A stretch of 64,000 nucleotides of DNA from Scilla litardierei (lineage: Eukaryota; Streptophyta; Magnoliopsida; Asparagales; Asparagaceae). The translations under genes and the position numbers were made by a program. The notes below the pieces were generated by a model. The model worked only from the letters and a program-made list of their open reading frames with translations. It made no database searches and was not told the DNA's origin. The stretch lies in the NCBI GenBank assembly GCA_030789695.1, contig CM061142.1, positions 607,237,659-607,301,658 of the forward strand, written 5' to 3'. Positions within the stretch are counted from its first letter, which is position 1. Every line of letters begins with the position of its first letter. Positions 1 to 10,897 of this stretch are shown here, piece by piece.

Positions 1-314
1 AGACCCTAGTTCCGATCGTTATCCTATCTGCCGGTCGTATTAGTGAGAATCATATGAGAGGGTGGAAACCGAAGTCCCGGGTTTCCCTTTGTATTGTTTA
101 TCCCTCGCATTCTATTTCCGTGACAACCCATCTACCGATTCGAGCTAGCTCACCCATGGGGTGAATTTGGTCCTTTTTGACACAAGCACAACCACGCCTC
201 CCTGAGTTCAACCCCCAAGCCACACTACAACACCGTGCGCTTGCGGTTAGAAATATTTAAATCTCGCGCCCCCAATCCATTTGCACTCTTATGCTACAAA
301 ACTAGGGGACGTCA
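1..314 (+). repeat. 3' end of an E1-family LTR (truncated by window edge)
   Basis: This stretch aligns by eye with the last 300 bases of the E1 LTRs (about 1608-1918 and 10590-10897). Shared parts include the cytosine-rich 'cgcctccctgagtt' segment and the terminal 'ctaggggacgtca'. It is more diverged from both E1 LTRs than they are from each other, so it belongs to a separate, older insertion of the same family. No primer-binding site follows it, so it is the right end of a 3' LTR or a solo LTR. The left part lies outside the window. Confidence 0.8.
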
Positions 315-392
315 GTCGCCTACTCCTGGTAGCTGAGGCGAGCTTCCTGCGAGAATAACAACTCGTCAGAAAGGTTAGATTGGCTGTCAACC
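315..392. repeat. E0 fragment, left of the E1 insertion
   Basis: A short segment between two E1-family LTRs. It carries 'ggcgagcttcc', a motif repeated in 11420-11545 on the other side of E1, so 315-392 and 10898-11654 were probably one older repeat (E0) that E1 split. The bases next to E1 are caacc on the left and caact on the right, a 5-bp target duplication with one mismatch. No coding content is seen. Confidence 0.5.
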
Positions 393-628
393 TGACGTGC
401 ATTTATATTTTATATATTCACGCATGTCTTCTTCGTGATTTTCCGTTGTTTTTCGGTGTTTTGTATCCATTCCCTCGTGATTTTTAGTTTTCTTTCACTT
501 CTTTGTGTTTTTGTGCCAATGCAGGAGAATGACAGTGCTGGGGACATATAAAGAAGATATCATGAGTCCCCGGAGCAACGGGAGGTGTCACGTACGATCC
601 CGAGGGCCAAACGGCGAAGAAAACCATG

Positions 629-953
629 TATCAGCCCTCAACCGATTGGTTGGACACAGCCAACCGATCGGTTGGTGCACGCGTATCCGACCCGGACAGA
701 AGCGACAGAAGAGAAGCAGCCAACCAATCAGTTCAGCGATCGGGTTAATCCGTCAGTGCTCTCTGTTTTTGGGCTGAATTCCAACCGATCGGGTGACATC
801 TCACCCGATCGATTCATCTGTAGCCGAGATTCACAAATATTGACCCAAAGACTCAACCAGTCGCATCAACCGACCAGTTGATGTATCTGAAGACTGAAGG
901 CCAAAACGACTGTCAGCTCACCCGATCGGTTCATGTATCAATCGATCGGGTGG
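629..953 (+). promoter_or_regulatory. E1 U3 palindromic motif array (CCGATCGG)
   Basis: About ten variants of AACCGATCGGTT or ACCCGATCGGT occur in both orientations. The clearest inverted pair is 781-813, with two near-complementary arms around 'catct'. The array stops 11 bp before the TATA box. It recurs in the 3' LTR (9606-9929) and in the interior (5026-5371). A role as a transcription-factor binding array is inference. Confidence 0.75.
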
Positions 954-963
954 TCGCATTTTC

Positions 964-971
964 TATATATA
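964..971 (+). promoter_or_regulatory. E1 5' LTR TATA box
   Basis: TATATATA directly downstream of the palindromic array, with the same context at 9940-9947 in the 3' LTR. It is the best candidate core promoter of the full-length element RNA. The start site itself is not visible. Confidence 0.65.
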
Positions 972-1925
972 GTGACCTAGGTTTCCCAGACGCAGATCCC
1001 CGTTGTTTTTCTGTCTTTTTGGGATTTGTGATGGCTCGGAATTTATTTTATCTTGTAAGTTTTCTGATTATTCTGGAACTTTAATATTGCATTAATACTA
1101 TTGCTAGCTTCATAGTTCTATTGTCTGATTTTGATTTCAATGGTTGAATTTTATTGTGATGCTATTTTCGCCATGAATTGTGAGTAGTTCTCCAATCTAG
1201 GGCATTGGTGGAAACCCCTTCGTGTGTTCTCCCTAGAACGACCATATGATTAGGGTTTCGATAGGATTTAGGAATTTAAATGGTTACGCGGGGCGTTTTA
1301 TTGTCACTGGCAGAGATAGACCACCTTTAACCGTCAGGCCAAGGGGAAATAAAACTGGTGTTTGATCCCCTAGCCACAGCTCACACCCCTAGCGTAAACA
1401 TTGAATCCTAGCACGTGGGAACGGCAGGATGAAATGTTGGGAGTAATCGTTGCGAGCTTAGTGCTCCCGGAGTCAGTCGGTGTTAATGGACATGGGACTG
1501 CCCACTGACCGAACCCGAGTAGTCCTAGCGTATCATCCTGGGCATCGACCGGAATATCGGGCCCATGGGACGCTAGGTATCACTCTTAGAGGCAACGTCT
1601 CACCACTAAACCCTACAATTCAATCGTAATCCTATCTGTCGGTCGTAACAGAGAGGGCACATGATAGGGTGGAAACCAAAGTCCTGGATTCCCTTTTATA
1701 TCTTACATCCTTCGTATTTCTATTTGTGATAACCTACCAATTGATCGAGCCAGCTCATCCATCGGGTGACCCGGTTCCTTTTTGACAACAAGCACAACAC
1801 ACGCCTCCCTGAGTTTGACCCCCAAGCCACACTACAACACCATGCTCTTGCAGTTATAAATATTTAAATCGGGTATCCCCGATCCTATTGCCAATATTGT
1901 TAAATCTAGGGGACGTCAAGCTTTA

Positions 1926-1943
1926 TGGCGCCGTTGCCGGGGA
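1926..1943 (+). other. E1 primer-binding site, tRNA-Asp type
   Basis: TGGCGCCGTTGCCGGGGA lies 7 bp after the 5' LTR end. It matches the complement of the plant tRNA-Asp 3' end used by Athila/Tat retrotransposons and is identical to the site in E2 at 16376-16393. It marks the start of the interior and fixes E1 on the + strand. Confidence 0.92.
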
Positions 1944-2114
1944 GGCAACGTGCTTGTTTATTTTAGGACCCTGTGAACCCTAGAGTCTAGTCCACATCCT
2001 CACCTCGCGATAATTTTCGCATTCTGCATTTTATTTTTATTTTTATTCTTTATTTTCTGTTATTTTTATCTGGCTTTATACCATACGTGCTTCACGGGTG
2101 TTTCTTGATTTTTA

Positions 2115-3830
2115 GTGCACGGGAATACAAGAAGTCTCGACGACTTGATTCCTATAGATCCTGAGATAAACGCCACCGTGAGGTGTTTGAACGCTGAGAG
2201 AAGAAGAAGGGAAGAAGCTGAAACCCTGGGAGAAAATACCCCTCCGCAGAAGTCCCTACTTGAATACTCGATGCCATCCATCGGGTCCACGTCAAGCATC
2301 CAACCCCCGGCCATTACGACCGGAAGTTTCGAATTAAAGCCATCATTGGTGACATGGATCCAACAGGACCAATTTTTAGGGGCACCAATGGAGAGCCCGT
2401 TTGAGCATCTGGACTCATTTTTAGAGAAGTGCGACACCTTCAGAATCAACGGTTTGTCGACTGACGCAATCCGGCTCAAACTGTTCCCATTCTCTCTCAG
2501 GGATAAAGCCAAACAATGGCTAAAGGGGAAGGACCCCATTACCTTCACAACTTGGGAGAAGCTGTCCAACGCCTTCCTGAACAAATTCTTTCCCCCGGGG
2601 AAACTATGAAGCAGAGGATCGAGATCTCCTCATTCTCCCAAGGCAGCCGCGAATCCTTGCATGAGGCATGGATGAGATATAAGGAGATGCAGCCGAGATG
2701 CCCTCACCATGAGCTCCCCAAATGGCAGATCATTAATTTGTTCTACAATGGGTTGAGGGATGATCTGAAATCTTCAATGGATGCTGCGGTTGGAGGGTCC
2801 TTCATATCCAGGAACGAGGAAGATGCCGAAAACATTCTAGAGAACATGGCATCTAATAATGAAAGGTGGTACGATGATCACGCCACGCCAAGATCTGGTG
2901 GAATGCACAGAGTGGAAGAGGTCGACAAATTATCTAGCAAATTCGATTTGCTATCTACTCAGATCTCGGCATTTATGGTGAGAGCTGGAGGTGCCAACAC
3001 CCAGTAAGTAGCAGCAGTGGAAGCTGAAGTCCTGGGAGACTTTGATGGTAGTGATATCTCACCACCTGTGGATCAAGCGAGCGCTCTTTTCTATAACCCA
3101 ACGGGTAATGCGCCCTATCCATCGAGGACTAGCTCAAATCTGGCGTACTCTCCCAATAACCGGAACCACTCGAACCTGAGCTATAGGGCACCTAACCAGC
3201 AGCCTCAGCAACAGCAGCAACAATTATATCAACCGCCTCGGCAGCCGCAGTTGTACCCGCAGCAATAACAGCCTCAGCAGATGTACCAGCAATACCCTCC
3301 GAGGAATCAACAACCCCCGCCACAGCAGCAACCATATAACCAACAACGGGTAATCTCTCCGGTCGAGACTCTCTTGACCCAATACATATCGAACCAGGAA
3401 AGGATTAACCTGCATTTGCAGAATGGACAGAAAGCTTTGGCAGATCGAGTAACCCATCTGGGGTTGCAAGTGGCAAATCTTCAAAGGGCGCTGAGCCAAT
3501 TGCCGGGTCAGCCGAAGGTAAATCCTAGGGGGCCGAATCAAACATTGGCGTTGACACATGACCATGCAAATGTGTCTGCGATAGTATTGAGAAGTGGCAC
3601 ACGGATTCCGACTAGGGAGGCCGCCAAAGAACCCGAAGCTCCATTAGTCGATGGACGACCAAATGTAAAAGCAAGTGACGATGGAGCTTCGTCATCAAAG
3701 ACCTTGACTCCGGAGGGAGTTTCTGAGGAAGAAAAGAAGAAGAATGAAGAGGGCAACTCGAGAGTCTTTAAGCCCAGTGGTGCCATTCCCTCAAAGACTT
3801 GCCAAGGCGAAAATAGATGAGAAATACGAC
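2115..3830 (+). pseudogene. gag: E1 gag, frameshifted
   Basis: Encodes the capsid/nucleocapsid precursor that would package element RNA in cytoplasmic particles. The first segment (2115-2609) starts at an ATG and includes the retrotransposon-gag core with 'AKQWLKG' and 'NKFFPPGK'. A shift near 2595-2606 moves the frame, and the gag core continues with 'ESLHEAWMRYKEM' and 'FYNGLRDDLKSSMDA'. Stops at 3005-3007 and 3266-3268 follow in that frame. The C-terminal part is rich in Q, P and Y (3190-3350). More frame changes occur near 3775 and 3835, just before the protease. No CCHC knuckle is visible. The family assignment is firm, but the gene is dead as written. Confidence 0.85.
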
Positions 3831-3841
3831 ATGTTTTCGAC

Positions 3842-4546
3842 ATGGTTAAAGACTTGAGTTTGCAGATCCCCTTCATAGAGGCTATAGAGACCATCCCTTC
3901 TTATGCTAAATTTCTGAAAGATTTGGTGACGAAGAGTACAAGGAAAGAAAAAGTCGTCCTGACAGCGGAGTGCAGTGCTCTGATTCAACGAGGGAACCTG
4001 CCAAAGCTCAAGGACCCAGGGAGCTTCTCTATCCCATGCTCGATAGGAGAGGTGAAAATCAATCGGGCGCTTGTCGATTTGGGTGCGAGCGTGAGTCTTA
4101 TGCCTCTATCATTATACAAGAGGATAAGAATGGGCGACCTTGAACCCACCGGAATGACGATGCAACTTGCAGACAGATCGGTGAAATACCCGGTGGGGGT
4201 TGTGGATGACTTGCCAGTGAAAGTCAACGACGTACACGTGCCTATGGATTTTGTAGTAATGGACATGCCGGTGGACAACCATACCCTGATTATCCTCGGG
4301 AGGCCCTTCATGGCAACAGCTGGCGTGCTTATTGATGTGAAGAAGGGGAGGTTGTCCCTAAATGTGGGCGAACAAAAAGTAGAATTTCATCTGGGATTGT
4401 CTATGAAGCATCCACAGGAGGAGCAAAATTGCAACATGCTAGAGGCTGAAGAAGAAAGAATAGTTGAAGCTGGAGCTTGGGAGGTTCTCTCGAGGAACCC
4501 CCCTCCCCCGATAGCTTGGGGGGCCTTGAGGAGCACATTGGGGTGA
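3842..4546 (+). pseudogene. pro: E1 retropepsin-like aspartic protease
   Basis: A 234-residue open stretch that in the intact ancestor was the protease part of Gag-Pol and cleaved the polyprotein. The active-site motif is DLGAS at residues 79-83, where most relatives have DSGAS or DTGAS. A flap region follows, and then the second conserved motif ILGRPF at 151-156 with 'MATAGV'. The ATG used here is internal: the frame was once continuous with gag, and one-base shifts at about 3775-3835 now separate them. This is the last enzyme domain left in E1; the frame ends just before the pol deletion. Confidence 0.85.
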
Positions 4547-4910
4547 AAGAAGAAGGCGCAGCTGGAGAAGTGTGTATCTCACAGATGACTCCTCCCGGTT
4601 TCAAGAAGGTTGCTCCGACGAGAAGCTAGGGAAAAGAGCCTATGGGGCTCACTGCTGAGGAAGTCCGTATACTTCGAAGAGTGGCGGTTGACACCAACGT
4701 GAGGGAGAAGCCCCCAGACACCACCAGCAGGAGGATCGTTGAGAGCATCTACATGTCGCCTCCATCACCGACAAGGACCGCTGCTCCAAAAGCTGATGGG
4801 ATGCCAATCATTGGGCATCACCCGCACCAACCACCTTGAAGACATATATCAGATGTCGAGCAAACGACTTTAAACAACATTGCTTCATGGGAGGCAACCC
4901 ATGTTCTAAA
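4547..4910 (+). pseudogene. E1 pol deletion scar and post-pol remnant
   Basis: RT, RNase H and integrase, which should occupy roughly 3 kb, are absent between the protease and this remnant. What remains is a 65-residue frame (4642-4839, starting MGLTAEEVR) and then the segment 4855-4905 with 'cgactttaaacaa' and 'gggaggcaaccc'. I recognise that segment as typical of the region just after pol in Athila/Tat elements. The deletion therefore removed the polymerase-integrase block but left the sequence after it. The exact deletion ends cannot be fixed without an intact relative. Confidence 0.6.
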
Positions 4911-5025
4911 CCTTCGTCATCATTTTTAAGATTAGTTTTCTTATTTTTGGTGAATAAATTCAGCAATGGGAGTTTTCGTCGGGAAACTTAGATGAATTTT
5001 TTGTGTTTTTGCAGGAAATTGCCCT

Positions 5026-5371
5026 CAACCGATCGGGTGATGCATCAACCGATCGGTTGAGCCGTATCTGAAGATGGCCTTATCAGGACATCAGCCAATC
5101 GATCGGGTGGCAAATGCGACTGACTGGGTGGCAGATCGGGTGACAATGGCAGAACTCTCAGAAAATTTTGGGATTAAATCAACCGATTGGTTGAGCTGAA
5201 GCGGTGATCGGGTGGAAGACCGGGTGAGAGTTGCAGTGCTCTCAGGAAATTATGAAGCGGCCAGCCGATCGGTTGAAAACTCAACCGATCGGTTCGCCTG
5301 TAGCTGCCTTCCAATAAGAGTTTTCGAAAACTAACCCAACCGATCGGGTGAGATCTCACCCGATCGGTTGG
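5026..5371 (+). promoter_or_regulatory. Internal copy of the CCGATCGG motif array
   Basis: About ten variants of the U3 motif occur here, well inside the element. They end in a 36-bp perfect palindrome at 5336-5371 (outer arms CCAACCGATCGGGTGA, centre GATC). The preceding bases 'tttgtgtttttgcagga' also resemble the LTR at 490-527. The spacing to the following TATA box (8 bp) is close to that in the LTRs (11 bp). This suggests a duplicated U3 module. Confidence 0.7.
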
Positions 5372-5379
5372 CCTACCCC

Positions 5380-5387
5380 TATAAATA
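5380..5387 (+). promoter_or_regulatory. Internal TATA box ahead of the E1 third frame
   Basis: TATAAATA directly after the internal array. It is followed by a long C/T-rich stretch (5390-5600) of the kind seen in plant 5' leaders, and by the ATG at 5820. Together they look like a subgenomic promoter. A possible splice donor lies at about 5701 (ggtaaaat), but no acceptor can be fixed. Confidence 0.5.
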
Positions 5388-5819
5388 ACCCCCCTCTCAC
5401 CCGATTTCATTTCTCTCACCCAAACTCTCTCTTCCTCCGTCGTTTCGTCTTCATCTCCCTCAAATGGCCATCTCTCTCACTCCCATCACTCTTCAATCCA
5501 CTCCCTACTTCCTCCATCTCTCTCCCATCATCAATCCTCTCTCTACCACACTTCACCCCCAATTTTCACCCAAACACTAACCCTGCTTTCCCCCATTTCG
5601 AAAAATTCTACTCTTGTTGGATCATAGAGCGGCGGCTTCACAACTCTCCCCATTGCAGCGTGTGGGGTCCTTTGCGAGCAAAGAATCACTTCGATATTGG
5701 GTAAAATCGTTCCTAAGCTTAACTTTTTACTTTAACCAAGTATTTGCATTTTGCTCAATTTGTCATTTGATAGTGTGCATTCATATAATCTTGCATTCTC
5801 ATCACATCGCCACACTATC

Positions 5820-7755
5820 ATGGCCAAAGACAAAGACAATGGTAAGGGAATCATGCGAGAAGAGGAGCCGTCTCGCAAGAGACACAAATCTACACGTCCA
5901 CCGCGTGAACGTGCTCCTCCTACCCCTCCTACCTAACCCCCACCCCAACCCATCATTCCTCCCGAGGACCCACTGATGGGAACGCAGGGATACCATTTCT
6001 TGAGTCTAGAGCATAAGGATTTTTATAATCCACTCAACCAACCATCCCATTTAGCCACTGAGTTTGCCCATACCCAAACCTTGATCGATCTCGGAGTTTT
6101 CTCCGGTGTCGAGACTCTCTTTGCAAACTTAGGTTGGTTAGGCTTCTTAAACACCCATGCACAATCATACCCCGCCCTCACACTCGAATTCCTCTCGTCC
6201 CTCAAAACTTCGACGGGGTCCATTGTCGATTTCTGCCTCCGAAACCGAAACATCTGCACTTACATGAACATTCTCAACAACATTTTCGGTTACCCCATTC
6301 TCGGTGCCGATATCTGTCCCTATGAATATCACTGAGACTTCAATGTCGACTAATTTTGGAATCGGCTTACCCTTCATGATCGTTATCCTCGAGGCAAGGC
6401 CAAGGCCTCCTCCATCATCCACCTCATATTCCGTCTAGCCCATCGCATCATATCAAGCACATTCTTCCCCCGGGATGAGTCCGGGACCGTGATATCCCTG
6501 ACCTTTTTATCCTTTGGGCTATGACGTTTGCTTTTATCCTCCGTGCTGACGGGAACGCTTTTGAGGCCCCTCACATACACATTAATGGCGGTGCATGGCT
6601 TATTCAAAAATTACTTGATATTAGCCACACGCCGGCAAGGGCAGATATTGCTGCGGGGGCCTCATCACCCTCATTGCTTCTTACCCCCCGTTCAGCATTG
6701 TTATCCCCTGAGATTTGCCACACGCCGCAGGATCTATATATTTAGATCTTGATGTCCTGCGGCATAACCACATGATCAAGCCGCGAGGCGTGGGTCAGTT
6801 TGTCTTTTACTATGGCCACCTCTCTGCTCCTTATACCATTCTACCCAACCCAGGCCGTATGTCTATCCATCTAGAGGCAGATTGGTCGTTTCCTCCTGAC
6901 CCAGAGTTTTTAGGGGGTTGCATCTTCAGTTCCCACTCCATGACGCGCCACGACCACCATCCCCTGCCGCCCACTTAGGTGAGCAGGACATCCCTGAATC
7001 CAGAGGAGACCCGGGGCTGGACCTAGTGGTGCCACCCCGGCTTCTGTCCCTGTTTCTTCTGAGGCACTCACTACAGCCCTCTTTGGCCTTGCCTCCGATG
7101 CCGACACGACCATTTCCGCCGGCACCCCTTCTGCTGTTCGTCGAGCCACCTCCGCTCGTCTCGCTCTAGATACTGAGTTAGCTTCTCTGTGCGTGAGCGC
7201 ATCTACCTCTACCTCCTCGGACCCATCCTCTTCTATCTTTTCACACCCACGTTTCCTCGCACTCGAGCGAAACGTGGCCACCATTCTCCACCATCTCACC
7301 CACATCTACGATCCTCCTCCACCCACTCCAGCCCCATCACCACCTCCTTCGCCTCCTCGACGATCATCAACTCCTCCATCCCCCCTCGGCGATCATCCCC
7401 ACCTCCCTCCACTTCTTCTCCACCCACGACCACTATCGTCGATCCTATACTCCCATCATCCACTTCCATCACAGCATACACTCGCCTGCAAGAAATTACC
7501 GGTGTGCTCGAGATCACTTCCCTCACCTACTTCATTGGCCACCGTATCCCTCCCACGTACCATCATCACCACCACCCCACCCATCAGCCATACCACCACC
7601 GCACCCATCCATCCACCCCTTTCTCCACTTCTCTGCACACCCATCACCTCTCCCGCCCACACCCCCCCCCCCCCCCAGACTCTTCCGAGGAGGACGAGGG
7701 CCTCCCTCTCCTGCATTTTGATTTTTTTATTTTTCTTTTCCGATTTTCCCTCTAG
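5820..7755 (+). pseudogene. E1 third reading frame (Athila ORF/env-like region), degraded
   Basis: This starts at the ATG at 5820, with a basic N-terminus (MAKDKDNGKG, SRKRHKS) like a nuclear localisation region. It stays in one frame to about 6752 apart from stops near 5934, 6333, 6348 and 6523. The middle has a hydrophobic/aromatic pattern (TLIDLGVFSGVETLF, ANLGWLGFLNT, HRIISSTFFPRDESG) that resembles the poorly understood protein found in this position in Athila-type elements. The frame then shifts at about 6715, and the rest is P/S/T/H-rich low-complexity coding-like sequence (7193-7755) with a C homopolymer near 7663. No signal peptide or clear membrane span is visible, so I do not call it an envelope. 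Confidence 0.5.
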
Positions 7756-7803
7756 CACATTATTTCTGCATCACCATGATCATATCATTTTGCTAGCATT
7801 GTC

Positions 7804-7822
7804 ATGTTCAGCTTGGGGGGAC
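7804..7822 (+). other. Second polypurine-like tract in E1
   Basis: 'tgttcagcttggggggaca' matches the tract directly before the 3' LTR ('gttcagcttgggggatt', 9350-9366) but lies 1.5 kb upstream, just after the third frame. It could prime internal plus-strand synthesis, or it could be a leftover from an ancestor whose LTR began here. Confidence 0.4.
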
Positions 7823-9327
7823 ATCGATCTTTGTGCATTTTGTCGTGTGATGTATTTGTCGTGTGTTTGTTTGTTTGTGTTCTTTGCATGTGTTTTTATA
7901 TCTTTTATTCGCATGTTTCTTTTTCTTCTTTTTCCGGTTTCGTTTGTGTGTTTTTCATGTTTTTCATCTTTTTGTGTCTGTGCATACTTCCCTCCCCCCC
8001 CATTTTCACTGCCCTCCCATATTTACTATTATTGTATTGAGGGAAATGCAAGTTTCAACTTGGGTGAGTCACACTTTGTGCGTCAGTTGTGACTTTTTCA
8101 TCGTTTTTGAGTCGTTTTCATCGTATTTTCTTTTCTTTCTTTCTTTTTATTCTCCCTCTCCTAGAGATGATCCCACATGATGAATTGCCACGGATCTACA
8201 CACACTTAGCTCAGCTACGATAATCATCTTCACTAACCCTAGGATGCCGAGTCCTATTGCATTTCATGCTTCATGGGTTCACTTTGCTTTTGTGTGAGTT
8301 TTGTCGTAGCTAGCTGTTTGGTGTGCTTCTATATTGTGATTTTGATTTATATACATGTCCTTGGTTGACCCCTAGACTATGATGCTTCAATTTCAAATAT
8401 GTGGTATTTTGCTTCTACTATCTGCTTCTCTGTGCATGAAATATATATATATATATATGTAGTACACTTCAATTCGCATAAGTCGGGACTCTACCAATAG
8501 GACTAGGATAGCCCATTTAGTTTATGCTCTGTTTTGCGAGAAAAAAATTCTTTTGCCCAAGTGTTTAGAATTCGACTTCCTTTTTGTTTTACTTGGTGCA
8601 AATCCACTCGTCGTGTACAGTTCTCCCACTTAGGAGAGTACACAAGTACATAGCCAAAAATCCAAAAGCCCAAAAAGAAAAAAGGGAGAGAAGAAACATC
8701 CAAAAATAAAAAAGAAAAGGAAAAAAAATTTTGTATAGCCAAAAGTCCAAAAAAATATACAAATACCCAAAACCCAAAAAAATTCCAGTTGTGAATACCA
8801 TTCCCATCCACCGTGAATAAAGGGAAGACGAGAATTTGCACCGAGTGTTCTACTCCACACCTTCTCAACCTCCTTCGTTTTCGAACACACTTGGCATAGG
8901 AATTTTCTAGCAATTATCTAGGCTATAGTGTGGTGATCTTCTAGTTCCTAGCGGTCGAGTCCCCGACACATGATACGCTTCGATTCTTATTCTATTCTCA
9001 TGCATGCTTGAGCTATTATTCACCGCTTATTCGAACTGAATCGATATTTGGGTCATTCCTTGGGTATGTGTATATAGAGCTTTATTGCACAATTTAGATA
9101 GTGACACCGTCTCCTAGCTCACGACCACACTCACTCGCGCCACACCGCGTGGGCCCAGGACACTTGTATGGACTCATTTTCCTTGGTTTAGTGATGTGTT
9201 TTATCGCTTTCCTGCTTAATGTGGCGTGTTTGATTTTGTTGGCTCTGACGGGCGATCTAGGACATTGATCTCTCTCTTTCTGTTTCTTCCTTTCTATTTT
9301 TCCCTCCGAGCTCCTACTCTCACTCGT
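7823..9327 (+). other. E1 3' non-coding region
   Basis: About 1.5 kb without believable genes. It holds T-rich stretches (7860-8160), a short AT microsatellite (8437-8458) and an A-rich block (8640-8800) with repeated 'ccaaaaa' units. Reading frames on the - strand across the A-rich block are low-complexity F/L-rich translations. A-rich tracts after the last gene also occur in E2 (18090-18135). Confidence 0.6.
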
Positions 9328-9366
9328 CTTCCTCGAGGACGAGGAAGGGTTCAGCTTGGGGGATTT
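9328..9366 (+). other. E1 stem-loop plus 3' polypurine tract
   Basis: An 8-bp perfect stem (CTTCCTCG and CGAGGAAG, 9328-9335 and 9340-9347) closes an AGGA loop. The tract AGCTTGGGGGA follows and ends 3 bp before the 3' LTR. It should be the plus-strand primer of reverse transcription. E2 has the same arrangement with a different stem (17691-17728). Confidence 0.75.
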
Positions 9367-10897
9367 TGACGTGCGTTTATATTTTATATATTCACGCACG
9401 TCTTCTTTGTGATTTTCCGTTGTTTTCCGGTGTTTTGTATCCATTCCCTCGTGATTTTTAGTTTTCTTTCACTTCTTTGTGTTTTTGTGCCGATGCAGGA
9501 GAATGACAGCGCTGGGGACATATAAAGAAGATATCATGAGGCCCCGAAGCAACGGGAGGTGTCACGCGCGATCCCGAGGGCCTAACGGCGAAGAAATCCA
9601 TGTATCAGCCCTCAACTGATCGGTTGGACACAGCCAACCGATCGGTTGGTGCACGCATATCCGACCCGGACAGAAGCAGCAAAAGAGAAGCAGCCAACCG
9701 ATCGGTTCAGCGATCGGGTCAATCTGTCAGTGCTCTCTGTTTTTTTGGGCTGAATTCCAACCGATCGGGTGACATCTCACCCGATCGGTTCATCTGTAGC
9801 TGAGATTCACAAATATTGACCAAAAGACTCAACCGGTCGCATCAATCGACCGGTTGATGTATCTGAAGACTGAAAGCCAAAACGACTATCAGCTCACCCG
9901 ATCGGTTCATGTATCAACCGATCGGGTGGCCGCATTTTCTATATATAGTGACCTAAGTTTTCCCAGACGCGGATCCCCATTGTTTTTCTTGTCTTTTTGG
10001 GATTTGTGACGGCTCGAAATTTATTTTATCTTGTAAGTTTGCTGATTGTTCTGGAACTTTAATATTGCATTAATACTATTACTAGCTTCATAGTTCTTTT
10101 GTTTGATTTTGATTTCAATGGTTGAAATTTATTGTGATGCTATTTTCGCCATGAATTGTGAGTAGTTTCCCAATCTAGGGCATTGGTGGAAACCCCTTCG
10201 TGGGTTCTCCCTAGAACGACCATATGATTAGGGTTTCGATAGGATTTATGAATTTAGATGGTTACGCGTGGCGTTTTATTGTCACTGGCAGGAGAAAGAC
10301 CGCCTTTGATCGTCGGGCAAAGGGGAAATAAAACTGGCGTTTGATCCCCTAGCCACAGCTCACACCCCTAGCATAGACATTGAATCATAGCGCGTGGGAA
10401 CGGCAGGATGAAATGTTGGGAGTAATCATTGCGAGCTTAGTACTCCCGGAGTCGGTCGGTGTTAATGGACATGGGAATGCCCACCGACCGAACCCGGGTA
10501 GTCCTAGCGTATCATCCTGGGCATCGACCGGAATATCGGGCCCATGAGACGCTAGGTATCACTCTTAGAGGCAACGTCTCACCACTAAACCCTAAAATTC
10601 AATCGTAATCCTATATGTCGGTCGTAACAGAGAGGGCACATAATAGGGTGGAAACCAAAGTCCTGGATTCCCTTTTATATCTTACATCCTTCGTATTTCT
10701 ATTTGTGACAACCTACCGATTGATCGGGCTAGCTCATCCATCGGGTGACCCGGTTCCTTCTTGACAACAAGCACAACACACGCCTCCCTGAGTTCGACCC
10801 CCAAGCCACATTACAACACCGTGCGCTTGCGGTTATAAATATTTAAATCTGGTATCCCCGATCCTATTGCCAATATTGCTAAATCTAGGGGACGTCA
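9367..10897 (+). repeat. E1 3' LTR
   Basis: 1531 bp, TGACGTGCG to GGGACGTCA, collinear with 393-1918. It repeats the CCGATCGG array (9606-9929) and the TATA box (9940-9947). There are many scattered substitutions relative to the 5' LTR, in keeping with an insertion that is not recent. The flank after it begins caact. Confidence 0.93.

Larger units (their letters stand above)
393..1918 (+). repeat. E1 5' LTR
   Basis: 1526 bp, TGACGTGC to GGGACGTCA, matching 9367-10897 along its length with scattered substitutions. The U3 part carries the CCGATCGG motif array followed by a TATA box near 964. The rest, about 900 bp, is R-U5. Small reading frames inside it (for example 505-777 and 585-881) have no family resemblance and run through the motif array, so I do not call them genes. 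Confidence 0.93.
393..10897 (+). mobile_element. E1: non-autonomous Athila/Tat-like Ty3/gypsy element
   Basis: A complete two-LTR element of 10.5 kb. The LTRs begin TGACGT and end ACGTCA, an inverted terminal repeat. The order is 5' LTR, tRNA-Asp primer site, broken gag, retropepsin, missing RT/RNase H/integrase, a second promoter-like module, an Athila-type third reading frame, a long non-coding tail, polypurine tract and 3' LTR. The Asp primer site and the protease type are characteristic of the Athila/Tat side of plant Ty3/gypsy. With no polymerase or integrase it could move only with enzymes from a relative. Flanking bases caacc/caact suggest an aged 5-bp duplication. Confidence 0.85.

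Noticed and set aside
5820..6752. Calling the E1 third frame a retroviral envelope gene
   Set aside because: No signal peptide, cleavage site or clear membrane span is visible. Position alone is not enough.
7189..8092. 299-codon and 188-codon frames rich in P, S, T and H
   Set aside because: They overlap in different frames across simple C/T-rich sequence. I kept only the general statement that the tail of the E1 third frame reaches here.
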